Positions 8,739-18,200 of a stretch of DNA of 64,000 bases are shown in pieces (position 1 is the stretch's first letter; each line of letters begins with the position of its first letter). The notes under the pieces were generated by a model that saw only the letters and a program-made list of their open reading frames with translations, searched no databases and had not been told where the DNA came from. This DNA comes from Lewinellaceae bacterium SD302 (GTDB lineage Bacteria; Bacteroidota; Bacteroidia; Chitinophagales; Saprospiraceae): contig PDLQ01000026.1 in assembly GCA_002591745.1 (NCBI GenBank), positions 1 through 64,000 on the forward strand, in the 5' to 3' direction. The position numbers were made by a program, and so were the translations under genes.

Positions 8739-9419
8739 ATGCGCATAATAACTCCGCTCTTTTTACTCATCTTACTTTCCGCCTGCATTGGGGACGATTT
8801 CGTGGCCGATTTCGTTCAGCCCGAACTAAGGATCACCAGTACGGTAGACAGCATTACCGTTGATTCTTCCTATCAGTTCGAAGCCACTTTTTTCAACAAT
8901 GTCGGCCAGGCCGAGGCGGCTGAGATCAGCTGGTCCTCTTCGGATGCAGCCATTCTAAGTATCACGAACAGCGGATTAGCCACGGCCCGGGCTTTTGGAC
9001 CGGTGACTGTAAGCGCGAGTTTCTTCGACGGAGAAAATGAGTTGAGTCAATCCGTGGACGTCCATACCTCCGAGAATGTAATCATTCCACCGGAACCGGA
9101 AGTTCGGGAAGGACAGATCATGACCACCAGTACCTACGTCATGGAAGGTGCCTTCACCATCTCCGAAATTACCGGAGGTGGCATCATGATCGAGATAGCC
9201 GAGGACTACCGTGCCGACGATTTTCTGCCCGGCCTCTACGTTTATCTTTCCAACAACGCCAATACCACAGCCGGAGCCTACGAGATCGGTGCCGTTTCCG
9301 TGTTTGAAGGCGCGCACAGCTACGAAGTACCCGACGTAGGTATTAACGATTACCAGTATCTGCTCTATTTCTGTGCTCCTTTTAATGTGGACGTGGGGAA
9401 TGGACGGTATAATGAATAG
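8739..9419 (+). CDS. Lipoprotein with Ig-like (BIG2) and DM13-like domains
   Basis: 226 residues from ATG 8739 (a TTG lies one codon upstream). The N-terminus MRIITPLFLLILLSACIGDD has a lipobox with Cys at LSAC. A bacterial Ig-like segment follows (about 25-105; ITVDSSYQFEATF, ISWSSSDAAILSI, GLATARAFGPVTVSAS). The C-terminal part (about 120-226; LPGLYVYLSNN, GAYEIG, SYEVPD, YLLYFCAPFNVDVGNGRY) resembles DM13, a domain thought to hold a redox-active Cys near its end. The protein is probably anchored in a membrane facing the periplasm or exterior. Redox activity is only inferred from the family. The next gene, about 195 bp downstream, encodes a barrel protein. Confidence 0.7.
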   Translation: MRIITPLFLLILLSACIGDDFVADFVQPELRITSTVDSITVDSSYQFEATFFNNVGQAEAAEISWSSSDAAILSITNSGLATARAFGPVTVSASFFDGENELSQSVDVHTSENVIIPPEPEVREGQIMTTSTYVMEGAFTISEITGGGIMIEIAEDYRADDFLPGLYVYLSNNANTTAGAYEIGAVSVFEGAHSYEVPDVGINDYQYLLYFCAPFNVDVGNGRYNE

Positions 9420-9607
9420 ATGACTTCGTCACAGCGGCCTAGTTTACGAACTGGTCTATCTACTGCCCTGGTCAGGTCGTTGCGCAATCGTGGTTAAAAT
9501 TCTACTGACGGACATCTTTTCTCCTGGGCCATCCAACGCAATTCTGAAAAACTGGTCAGACCGCTTCTCATGCTGAGCGCTCAGGCCAGGTACTTACCTT
9601 AAAACAC

Positions 9608-9617
9608 TGCTACTTTG
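9608..9617 (+). repeat. TGCTACTTTG dispersed repeat supplying a TTG start codon
   Basis: Context cac-core-ttagtcaaaaaa. The last three bases of the core (TTG, 9615-9617) are the only usable start of the barrel gene, in the same phase as the intragenic copies. The frame is closed by TAA at 9600-9602. Confidence 0.85.
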
Positions 9618-10493
9618 TTAGTCAAAAAATCATTATCCCTAATCTTCCTCTTAGCCGTTATTCTGCCAGTTGGTCTCCGGGCTGGCGGGCCCTGGCCCCA
9701 GCCAAAAGGAAAGTACTACCTCAAACTCAGTGAATGGTGGTTGCGCTACGACGAGCATTATACCGGTACCGGGCAAACCGACCCGAACGTGACGAGTGGT
9801 GTCTACAATACCGTTATCTACGGTGAATTCGGCCTGACGGACCGGTTAACGGGCGTAGTAAATTTCCCCTTCCTGAGCCGTAATGTGATGAATAATCTAC
9901 GCTCCGAAACTACGGGTGACATTATATCCGCCGGAGAAGCCCTCACCGGACTGGGGGACGCCGAAGCGAGTTTAAGATACGCCCTAAGTACCCCCGGCAG
10001 TGCCTACCCGATTGCTGCATCCCTGACGCTCGGTCTTCCCCTGGGAAATGCCAAGGGCGGAGAAGCGGGCAATTTGCAAACTGGTGACGGAGAGTTCAAT
10101 CAGTTGCTGGGCCTTAGTGTTGGGCACGGATTTCAACTGGGTAAAACGAATGCCTACTGGTCGGTTTTCAGCGGGTTCAATAATCGTACCGAGGGCTTTT
10201 CCGACGAATTCCGTTACCAGCTGGAAGGTGGCCTAAATCTGGTAAACGATAAGCTCTGGGTCATCGGTCGGCTGAGTGGATCAGAGTCCTTCTTCAATGG
10301 AGAAACGGCGGCCAATACGACCAACACCAGCATCTTTGCCAATAATGCTGAATTCATCAGCCCCGGACTGGAATTGAGTTACTACCTGACCGATCGGCTC
10401 GGTATTTCCATAAGCGCGGCGGGAGCGGTAAGTGGAAAGTTGATCGCAGCGGCCCCGGCCTATTCGGTTGGTGTATTTTGGGACGGGAGGTAG
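9615..10493 (+). CDS. Outer-membrane beta-barrel protein (transporter-like)
   Basis: 292 residues starting at TTG 9615; a stop at 9600 excludes a longer product, and no ATG occurs near the N-terminus. The signal peptide is VKKSLSLIFLLAVILPVGLRA with cleavage near AGG. The mature part is rich in alternating beta-strands (YYLKLSEWWLRYDE, RLTGVVNFPFLS, AYPIAASLTLGLPLG, LGISISAAGAVSGKL), like the MetA-pathway/'transporter' barrel family. The substrate is unknown. The start codon is part of a dispersed repeat, so translation initiation was probably reshaped by that insertion. It may be expressed with the DM13 lipoprotein upstream. Confidence 0.6.
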   Translation: MLVKKSLSLIFLLAVILPVGLRAGGPWPQPKGKYYLKLSEWWLRYDEHYTGTGQTDPNVTSGVYNTVIYGEFGLTDRLTGVVNFPFLSRNVMNNLRSETTGDIISAGEALTGLGDAEASLRYALSTPGSAYPIAASLTLGLPLGNAKGGEAGNLQTGDGEFNQLLGLSVGHGFQLGKTNAYWSVFSGFNNRTEGFSDEFRYQLEGGLNLVNDKLWVIGRLSGSESFFNGETAANTTNTSIFANNAEFISPGLELSYYLTDRLGISISAAGAVSGKLIAAAPAYSVGVFWDGR

Positions 10494-10512
10494 GCGCTCG
10501 TTCATTGTATTT

Positions 10513-10626
10513 TAGTCAGGAGTCTTGCAGTCGGGAGTGAATAAGTCAAGAGAGTCTGCCATTATCAAACTCTTGACTATAAGACTCTCGACTGCAAGAC
10601 TTTTGACTGCAAGTCTCCCGACTGCC
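10513..10626. repeat. AGTC/GACT-rich inverted-repeat cluster
   Basis: The left half has AGTCTTGCAGTCGGGAGT (10521-10538) and AAGTCAAGAGAGTCT. The right half has near-complements such as CTCTCGACTGCAAGACT and GACTGCAAGTCTCCCGACTG. The cluster fills the gap between the barrel gene and the Sua5-like gene and may end the upstream transcript. A similar AGTC-rich cluster is at 26143-26220. Confidence 0.7.
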
Positions 10627-10666
10627 AAAAAACCCTATATTGCCCCCAAACAAAAACCTACATCAC

Positions 10667-11278
10667 ATGCTGTTAGACATTAATCCGGACAATCCGCAGG
10701 CGCGCCTCATCAATAAGTGCGTAGAAATTTTGGAAGATGGAGGGGTTATTATATATCCTACCGATACCGTGTACGGCGTCGGTTGTGACATCACCAACAA
10801 AAACGCGGTGGAGAAAGTAGCCCGTTTACGTGGGCTGGACCCGGGCAAAGCGATGTTCAGCTTTATTTGCGAGGACATCAGCCAGGTCAGTGACTACGCT
10901 GCCCAAATTAGTAACGATGTTTTCCGGGTAATGAAGCATAATTTACCGGGGCCATTCACTTTCATTCTCAAGGCAAATAGCAAGACACCGAAAATCCTGA
11001 AGAACAGGAAGGAAACCATCGGTGTGCGGATTCCGGACAATAATATCATCATGGAATTGGTCAAGGCACTCGGTCGCCCCATTCTGACAGCCAGCCTTAA
11101 AAGCGACGATGAGATCACAGAATACTTCACCGAAGCTGAAGATATCTACAAAGACTTCGGCAAGCGAGTAGACGCGGTGATCGATGGCGGTCCCGGACGG
11201 AATGTCCCCTCGACCATTATTGATTGCACCGGACCGGAGCCGCTATTGCAACGGGAAGGAGCCGGGGTCTTGAAATGA
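10667..11278 (+). CDS. Sua5/YciO/YrdC-family protein (threonylcarbamoyl-AMP synthase-like)
   Basis: 203 residues from ATG 10667. A TTG 27 nt upstream is possible, but a -7-like TATATTGC at about 10637 favours the ATG. The YrdC fold is evident: the N-terminal KxR-type site is represented by GGVIIYPTDTVYGVGCD and VARLRGLDPGKAMFSFI, then NLPGPFTFILKA, VGVRIPDN-type (IGVRIPDN) and PSTIIDCTG. Family members bind dsRNA/tRNA and ATP, and TsaC/Sua5 make threonylcarbamoyl-AMP for t6A37 of tRNA. Sequence order fits the single-domain YciO/YwlC branch, so the exact role (t6A synthesis or paralogue) is not settled. Confidence 0.85.
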   Translation: MLLDINPDNPQARLINKCVEILEDGGVIIYPTDTVYGVGCDITNKNAVEKVARLRGLDPGKAMFSFICEDISQVSDYAAQISNDVFRVMKHNLPGPFTFILKANSKTPKILKNRKETIGVRIPDNNIIMELVKALGRPILTASLKSDDEITEYFTEAEDIYKDFGKRVDAVIDGGPGRNVPSTIIDCTGPEPLLQREGAGVLK

Positions 11279-11348
11279 TGATTCTCTCGTCCAGCCGACA
11301 ATTGCGGGTAGTTTACAGATTTCCCGCATACTAATCCCCGAGATTAAA

Positions 11349-11356
11349 TACCTTTG
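11349..11356 (+). promoter_or_regulatory. -7 box TACCTTTG upstream of TonB receptor
   Basis: Exact match to the Bacteroidota -7 consensus TAnnTTTG, about 105 bp before the preferred start at 11461. No convincing -33 TTG is seen at 19-20 bp upstream. Confidence 0.45.
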
Positions 11357-11460
11357 GGCTATTGTACTCCTCTCGGTCACACTAGGTTGATTTTAACGAC
11401 CGTTTATTTAGCCTAATGACGAAGGGGAGTACAGTTCTTTACCAGCCCCAAAGCAATCAA

Positions 11461-13782
11461 ATGTCTCGTTATTACTTTTTAGTTCTCTGTTCACTTTTTT
11501 CCATTTCATTATTCGCGCAAACCGGTGTGATCCGTGGCAACGTCATCGACGAAGGTAGTGGTGAACCCATTAGTTTCGGTACTGTACGTTTGATTGGTAC
11601 GGAACTCGCCGTGAATACCGACCTCGACGGTTTCTTCAGTTTCGGCAACCTGGAACAAGGCAGTTACACCGTTCAGGCCACCTATCTGGGTTACGACAGT
11701 ACCAACGTAACGGTTGAGCTGAATTCACCGAGCGATATTGAATTCGTGCGGATCGGCCTTAAAAGTGCTTCCGTACAACTGAACACCGTTAGTGTCAGTG
11801 CCCGACGGGAACAAGCACGCAGTGACGTAAAGGTCTCCAAGATCAGCGTTTCCAGCGAGGAAATTCTGGCCCTGCCCAGTACTGGTGGCGAGCCGGACAT
11901 CGCCCAGTATCTCTCCGTACTTCCCGGCGTGGTTTCCAGCGGTGACCAGGGTGGCCAGCTCTACATTCGCGGTGGTAGCCCGGTACAAAACAAGATATTG
12001 TTAGACGGAATGGTAATCTACAACCCGTTCCACTCGATCGGTCTCTTCTCCGTTTTTGAAACTGAAGCCATCCGGGGTGTAGACGTCTATACCGGTGGTT
12101 TTAACGCCGAATTCGGGGGGCGTATCTCCGCCATCGTCGATATCAATACCCGCGACGGCAACAAGAAAGAATTTAGTGGCCTGGTTAGCGGCAGTCCCTT
12201 TCAGGCCAAAGTAATGCTGGAAGGCCCAATCAAGAAACTCGATCCAAAAAATGGATCCAGCATCTCTTTCCTGATTACTGGTAAACAAGCATTGCTACCC
12301 GAAACCAGCAAGCAACTGTACAGTTATGCCATCGACGACAACTTCTTCAACCTGGAAGGCACCGGGCTGACCGGTGAGGACATCGGTCTACCCTACAATT
12401 ACACCGACCTCTACGGCAAGGTCAATTTCAGCGGATCTAACGGTTCGGAACTGAATCTCTTCGCATTCAATTTTCTGGATGACTTCGACGTACCCGGTGT
12501 TGCGGCACTCGACTGGAGTAACGGTGGCGGCGGTGCAAGTTTCAAACTCGTCCCTCCCGGCTCCAGCGTAGTTATGGACGGTAACATCAACTACAGCAGC
12601 TACGACGTCAACCTGCTCCAGGCTGACGACGGGCCTCGCCGCAGTAAAATCACCAACTACGGTGCCTTGCTGAACTTCTCCTACTTCGGCAAGAACAGCC
12701 AGATCAAATACGGTTTCGATTTCAACTCTTTCAATACCGATTTCGAGTTCCAGAATCCATTAGGGCTCACCTTCAACCAGGCCGATTTCACGACTGAACT
12801 CAACGGCTTTTTCAAACTTAAGCAGACCATCGGCAACCTCATTATCGAACCGGGTTTACGGGTACAGTTCTACGCATCCCAGAGTACCCTTTCCGTTGAG
12901 CCACGCTTCGGGGCCAAGTATAACGCCACGGATGCCCTTCGCTTCAAAGCAGCAGGTGGAATCTACAGTCAAAACCTGATCTCTACCCAAAACGATCTCG
13001 ACATCGTTAACTTCTTCACTGGCTACCTGGCCGGTCCGGAAGAAACCATTCTCGACCCAACGACTGGTGAAGCCACCAAAAATCGTATCCAGAAAGCCTT
13101 CCACGCCGTAGGTGGTTTCGAACTGGACATCACCAACGAATTATTGCTGAACATCGAAGGTTACTTCAAAGGCTTCACCCAGTTGATCGAGCTGAACCGC
13201 AACAAAACACTGGTCACCGACCCTAATTTCACCGCACTGACCGGTGATGCTTACGGTGGCGACATCTCCCTGGAATACCGCAAGGGCCGCCTTGCCGTAA
13301 CCGCCAATTACACCCTGGGCTGGGTAGACCGCGACAACGGCGATCAGGTCTTCGCCACAAGCTTCGACCGCCGCCACAACGTCAACGCCTTCGGCACCTA
13401 CCGCTTTGGAAAAGACAACGCTTACGAATTTGGTCTGCGTTGGAACTACGGTTCCGCTTTCCCCTTCACCCAGACCCAGGGCTTCTATGAATCCCCGACC
13501 GCCGGTTCCAGCCCCATCATCCTCGATATCCTGACCAACAATGGCGAGCTCAACGTTCTTCTGGCCAGCCAGATCAACGGCGGTCGCCTCGCCGATTTCC
13601 ACCGACTGGACGCCAGCCTGAAACGCACCTTCAGCTTCGGCGGCAACCTCGAGCTGGACATCGTTGCCAGTATCACCAACGTTTACGACCGCGATAATAT
13701 CTTCTTCGTCAACCGTACGACTAATGAGCGGGTGAACCAGTTGCCGATTCTGCCTAGTTTGGCGGGAACGTTCCGGTTTTAG
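11461..13782 (+). CDS. TonB-dependent outer-membrane receptor
   Basis: 773 residues from ATG 11461, which gives a proper signal peptide (MSRYYFLVLCSLFSISLFAQ); the frame extends 15 codons upstream. A carboxypeptidase-regulatory-like domain (about 22-105; VIRGNVIDEGSGEPISFGTV, GSYTVQATYLGYDSTNVTV) precedes the plug (VLPGVVSSGDQGGQLYIRGG, ILLDGMVIYNPFHSIGLFSV, GGFNAEFGGRISAIVDI) and a 22-strand barrel ending in LAGTFRF with the typical C-terminal Phe. The family takes up large substrates using ExbBD-TonB energy. There is no SusD partner, so metal, siderophore or peptide uptake is more likely than glycans; the substrate is unknown. Confidence 0.92.
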   Translation: MSRYYFLVLCSLFSISLFAQTGVIRGNVIDEGSGEPISFGTVRLIGTELAVNTDLDGFFSFGNLEQGSYTVQATYLGYDSTNVTVELNSPSDIEFVRIGLKSASVQLNTVSVSARREQARSDVKVSKISVSSEEILALPSTGGEPDIAQYLSVLPGVVSSGDQGGQLYIRGGSPVQNKILLDGMVIYNPFHSIGLFSVFETEAIRGVDVYTGGFNAEFGGRISAIVDINTRDGNKKEFSGLVSGSPFQAKVMLEGPIKKLDPKNGSSISFLITGKQALLPETSKQLYSYAIDDNFFNLEGTGLTGEDIGLPYNYTDLYGKVNFSGSNGSELNLFAFNFLDDFDVPGVAALDWSNGGGGASFKLVPPGSSVVMDGNINYSSYDVNLLQADDGPRRSKITNYGALLNFSYFGKNSQIKYGFDFNSFNTDFEFQNPLGLTFNQADFTTELNGFFKLKQTIGNLIIEPGLRVQFYASQSTLSVEPRFGAKYNATDALRFKAAGGIYSQNLISTQNDLDIVNFFTGYLAGPEETILDPTTGEATKNRIQKAFHAVGGFELDITNELLLNIEGYFKGFTQLIELNRNKTLVTDPNFTALTGDAYGGDISLEYRKGRLAVTANYTLGWVDRDNGDQVFATSFDRRHNVNAFGTYRFGKDNAYEFGLRWNYGSAFPFTQTQGFYESPTAGSSPIILDILTNNGELNVLLASQINGGRLADFHRLDASLKRTFSFGGNLELDIVASITNVYDRDNIFFVNRTTNERVNQLPILPSLAGTFRF

Positions 13783-14000
13783 ACGGCCTCTGGCCTTGTA
13801 GACACTTCGCTTGTAGACGAGACGGACTAAAGCCTTCGTAGACGATCGCTGAAGCGATCTTGTGGGTGAGTTGGAGTCGAAGAAACAAACATCAGTCTTC
13901 GATTCCAACTCTGCCAAAAGCGAGGCACGAGCGTCCACGAGATCACTTCAGCGATCGTCCAAAAGGCCGCAGGCCGTCCACAAGCGCGAAGCGCGTCCAT
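13783..14000. repeat. GTCC-AAAAG mini-hairpin module array with large dyad
   Basis: Units begin GTCC(A)(A/C)AAG and continue with a tiny hairpin (GGCCGCAGGCC, CGCGAAGCGC, CGAGGCACGAGCG). Units at 13905-14000 run on the plus strand; units at 13783-13860 run inverted, separated by GTAGAC. Long complementary arms result: 13841-13859 with 13941-13959 (18 of 19), and 13868-13883 with 13896-13911 (15 of 16). The 24-mer at 13914-13937 matches 40153-40176 at 23 positions. The array sits directly before sbcD. Confidence 0.8.
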
Positions 14001-14005
14001 TTCCT

Positions 14006-14013
14006 TATCTTCG
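14006..14013 (+). promoter_or_regulatory. -7-like box TATCTTCG just before sbcD
   Basis: A TAnnTTcG variant of the -7 consensus ends 4 nt before the sbcD ATG. If used, the mRNA would start at or next to the start codon (leaderless). The same TATCTTCG octamer lies before the TIR-like gene (about 26318) and the TonB receptor at 53644 (about 53530). Confidence 0.4.
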
Positions 14014-14017
14014 CCAA

Positions 14018-15283
14018 ATGCGCCTCCTCCATACCTCAGACTGGCATCTCGGGCACCGACTTTACGACCGTGAACAACGCGAAGAACAGCAACTGGCCCT
14101 GGACTGGCTACTGAAAACTATTGAACGGGAGGCCATCGACCTGTTGATCGTGGCCGGTGACATTTTTGACACCAGCAACCCACCCAACTACGCCCGTCGG
14201 CAATACTATGATTTTCTGGGCCGGCTCCGGACGACCGGCTGTCGCCACGTAGTGATCGTTGGCGGCAACCATGATTCACCCTCCATGCTCAACGCCACCT
14301 CGGAGGTGCTACGGTATATTGATATCGTAGTTGTTGGTGCGGCCACCGAAGAGGTGCTGGACCAGATCATCGAATTACGTAATGCTGACGAACAGATAGA
14401 AGCCATCGTGGCGGCGGTACCTTTCTTACGCGACCGCGACATCCATTACAACCAGGCCGGGGAAGACGAGGCCAGCCGTACCAAGCGACTGCGTCAAAGC
14501 ATCCGTGAGCATTATCAAAAACTGGGCAAAGAAGTAGAAAAATACCGGACACGGAACATTCCTATCCTTACAACCGGCCACCTCTACGCCCACGGGGCCG
14601 AGGCCAGTGAAAAACGGAGTAAAATATATATCGGCAACCGCAGCAACATTGCCGCGGATGATTTTCCGGCTATTTTTGATTACGTGGCCCTGGGGCATAT
14701 TCATCGGGCACAAATTGTAGGCGGCAACAAAAAAGTTCGCTACTCCGGCAGTCTGATGCCCCTGGATTTTAGCGAAGTAGCCGATGATAAGATCGTCTAT
14801 ATTTTGGACTTCAACGTAGCAAAGTCAACAGCTGACGACAATGATGCATTCAGCATTCGGTCGATCGACGTACCGGTCTTTCGACGCCTCAAGAGAATTC
14901 ACGGCAGCCTGGAGGAAGTAGAGGAATCGCTGGAAAAATTTCTCGCTAAACGGGAACTGGACCTCGTTGACAATACTGAGGTCCTCAGACCGTGGCTGGA
15001 AATTAAAGTAGAGAGCAACGGGCCGATCCCGTTGCTGCACGATAAGCTGAAAGACTTGATTGGCGAACGGCCGGCGGACTTGTTGTCTACTCAATTGATT
15101 CGTAGTGGCGCCAATCGTAAAAGCGAACAAAGAGTATTACCAAAACTTGATGAACTGTCCGTCGAAGAAGTTTTCCGGCGGCTTTGTCTGGGTAGTGAAG
15201 GCGAAGAGCCAGCGGGCTTCCCCGAATTGCTGAATTCTTTCCGGGAGCTGGAAAACTGGCGACAAGAAAGCGAGGAAATATGA
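14018..15283 (+). CDS. sbcD: Exonuclease subunit SbcD
   Basis: 421 residues from ATG 14018; the frame stays open to 13862, but that part is repeat DNA. It is a Mre11/SbcD metallophosphatase with all five motifs in order: SDWHLGH, AGDIFD, GGNHDS, GHLYAHG and LGHIHR. The family forms a Mn-dependent 3'-5' dsDNA exonuclease/endonuclease with SbcC, cutting hairpins and protein-blocked ends. It overlaps sbcC by 4 nt (ATGA), so the two are translationally coupled. A DNA hairpin array immediately precedes a hairpin nuclease gene; whether this is more than coincidence is open. Confidence 0.95.
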   Translation: MRLLHTSDWHLGHRLYDREQREEQQLALDWLLKTIEREAIDLLIVAGDIFDTSNPPNYARRQYYDFLGRLRTTGCRHVVIVGGNHDSPSMLNATSEVLRYIDIVVVGAATEEVLDQIIELRNADEQIEAIVAAVPFLRDRDIHYNQAGEDEASRTKRLRQSIREHYQKLGKEVEKYRTRNIPILTTGHLYAHGAEASEKRSKIYIGNRSNIAADDFPAIFDYVALGHIHRAQIVGGNKKVRYSGSLMPLDFSEVADDKIVYILDFNVAKSTADDNDAFSIRSIDVPVFRRLKRIHGSLEEVEESLEKFLAKRELDLVDNTEVLRPWLEIKVESNGPIPLLHDKLKDLIGERPADLLSTQLIRSGANRKSEQRVLPKLDELSVEEVFRRLCLGSEGEEPAGFPELLNSFRELENWRQESEEI

Positions 15284-18200
15284 AAATTCTGGTTCTTCGA
15301 CTTCGTAACCTCAATTCTCTGCGCGGCGATCACGAGATTCGCTTCGACGAGTCACCGCTGGCCGACACCGGCCTTTTTGCCATTGTGGGAGAAACGGGTG
15401 CTGGTAAAACAACTTTACTTGACGCCATCACCCTGGCCCTTTACGGACAGATTGACCGGGAACAGGAAAGTGTAGGTGGCGGGGGCCGTATTATGAGCTA
15501 CGGTACCGCCGAGTGTTTTGCCGAACTCGAATTTTCGACAGCACAGGGGCGTTATCTGGCGCACTGGGAACGCAATAAAGCCCGTGGAAAAGTAGACGGC
15601 AAATTACAAGCCGCCAAACACTGGCTCTCTGAATGGGAAGAAGATACCGGAGCCTGGAAGTTTCTTGCCGAAAAGATATCTGAAACCAAAGTGGTCGTTC
15701 CCGAAATCACCGGGCTGGATTACGGAAGATTTACGCGCTCGGTCATGCTTCCGCAAGGAGCTTTTGCCCGTTTCCTGCTAGCTGACGAAAATGAGCGGGC
15801 CGACCTGCTGGAACAAATCACCGGAACGGGTATCTATCGGGAGATTAGTATCGCTGCCTTCGAACGCCATAAACTGGCCGTAAAAGATCACGAGCGCATC
15901 GGTGAGCAGCTCAGCAATCTGTCTTTGCTGACCGAAACCCAGCGAGAAGTACTGACCGATGAGCTAGAGGTCAAACGAGTTGAATTGGCCGAAATTGAAA
16001 GTAGGTTGAAAGAAATCAGTCCCAGCCTGAAACTTTACCAGCGTCAGCGGGAGATTGGCCAGCAAAAGGAACAGTTGACCCAACGGTTAAATGCTTTGAA
16101 AGCGAGCAAACAGGCTCGCCAAACCGAAAGGGAGAAGCTGCGCCGCCACGAAGAACTCGGTCCTGTCGCAGATCAATTGCGCGATCACGATAAAGCCCTG
16201 GCTCAACTGGACCGCCGCCGGCTAGAACTGACCGAACTGAACGGCCGGTTGGAACGGTTGCGAAAAGATGAAAAGCAACTAAGTACCGCAGCTGAAGTTG
16301 CCGCTACCAACCTGAAGGATTTCGAAAATAAACTGCCAGAAAGGGAAGCCAAGGTTGACGAAGCCGTAAAGTTGGAAGCAGAGCTTAAGAGTTCGGAGAA
16401 AGAACTCGGTCAGTTGATCTTAACCCAGCAACAATACCAGTCTGAAAGCAAAAGAATCAAAACGGAGCTAGCTGCACTCGATCAGCAACTGGCCAAAGTA
16501 AAAACGGAACAAAGCGAACTCCGCAGTCTACTCGCCGAACTCTATCCAGACCGTGATCATAGTGATCGGCTCGTGAGCTTTTCCATCGTGATCACAGCAG
16601 ACACTGCTACTTTGCAGTCACAAAAAGCGAACCTGGAAAAACGTATAAGGGCCCGGGAATTTGCTAAAAAAATTGCCGATCTAAAGGAAGCCGTAGACAC
16701 GGCCGCCAATGCCCTGGCTACCGGAGAAAAAGAATTGATCTACCGGCAAAAAGAGCAAAAGAAGTCTGAGAAAACTTTGAAACTTCAACGGGAACTACTG
16801 GATCAGCTCCGGCAAAATGCCAGCCTCGCAGCCTTGAAGGACAGTGTCGAACCCGGCGAACCCTGTCCGGTTTGCGGTGCCCTGGACCACCCTGCCCTGG
16901 AACATTGGTCGCCACCCTCGACTGAATTACTGGAAGCGGAAACCAATAAATTGGCCGATACCGAAGCCAAATTGCGGGAAGCTCAGCGCGGAGAACAGCA
17001 AGCAAGCATTGATCTCGCTGCTCACCGGCAGAAGCATTATTTACAGGGTCTGCAATTGAAGGAATTACGGAAGGAATGGGCTATCGAATTCAGCGAAATA
17101 TCAGAACTTGAAGCGCTGGAGTGGTCAGAAAATGAATTGAGCAATGAACTAGAAGGTCAAGCGTTACGCGAGCAGAAACTTAAAACAGCTAACGACCGTC
17201 TGAACCAGCAACTGGCACGGGGTGGAACTGATAAAATTACCGAAGCCAAACAGAAACTGACCGAGCGCGACGAAGGGTTACAGCAGAAGCAAACTGACAT
17301 ATCGCCGAAAATTGAAGCGGTCCATACGCAAATTGAGCAATATTCCTTACGACTCACTACCCTGCTAAAGGGCCTCAACGTAGCCGAAGCAAGAGCCGGT
17401 TTGAAAAAAAGGGAGAAAAGTTGCCGGGATAAGGCCGCACTGGCGCATCAACAACTTGTTGATCATCAAACTACGATCAAGACTAATGAGAGCAGTAAGA
17501 AAACATTGGATGAGGAGATTAAATACCTAAATAAGGAATTAGCTGATCTAGCTGAAAAAATCGCGGCATTTCTGGGTGATGAACGTCCGACGGCCGTATC
17601 ATCCGCAAAAAAAGAACTGCTTTCTATTGAAATGGCGACTAGTCTGCGCCGTGAGTTCAATAGTCTGGATCAGGAACTACACAGCAAGCAACAGCAATAT
17701 GCCAAGTTGATCGAAGAGGAAGAAGCCGCCGCGGTAATCGTAGCGGATTTACCGCCTGAGCAATCACTACGCGAACAAGAAAGCGAACTGAGTGAGCAAC
17801 GTAAAGCCAGCTACCAGACCACTGGTGCGTTGCAGCAGCAATTAACTACCGACGAAAAAAACCGCCAGGCCGCCGGCAACCTCACTACGTCCCTGATTAC
17901 CGCCGAGCAGGAACGTCGCCGTTGGGCTGCCCTGGACGAACTGATCGGATCGGCCAAAGGCGACCGATTCAGCCGCTTCGCCCAGAGCCTTACGCTAGAC
18001 CGATTGGTAGCGGCCGCTAATGAGCAATTGGCCGATTTACTGGATGGCCGTTACCGCATTGACCGGAAACCATCTGTCTACCGGGGCCGTAATCCTTTAC
18101 ATTTGGGCCTGGAGATCATCGATACTTATCAGGCTGATAATCGCAGAGATACCCAGACGCTGAGTGGTGGTGAATCTTTCCTGGTCAGCTTGTCACTGGC

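Noticed and set aside
13862-14017. N-terminal extension of SbcD by 52 codons
   Set aside because: The extension is encoded entirely by the mini-hairpin array; family homology begins exactly at the ATG at 14018.
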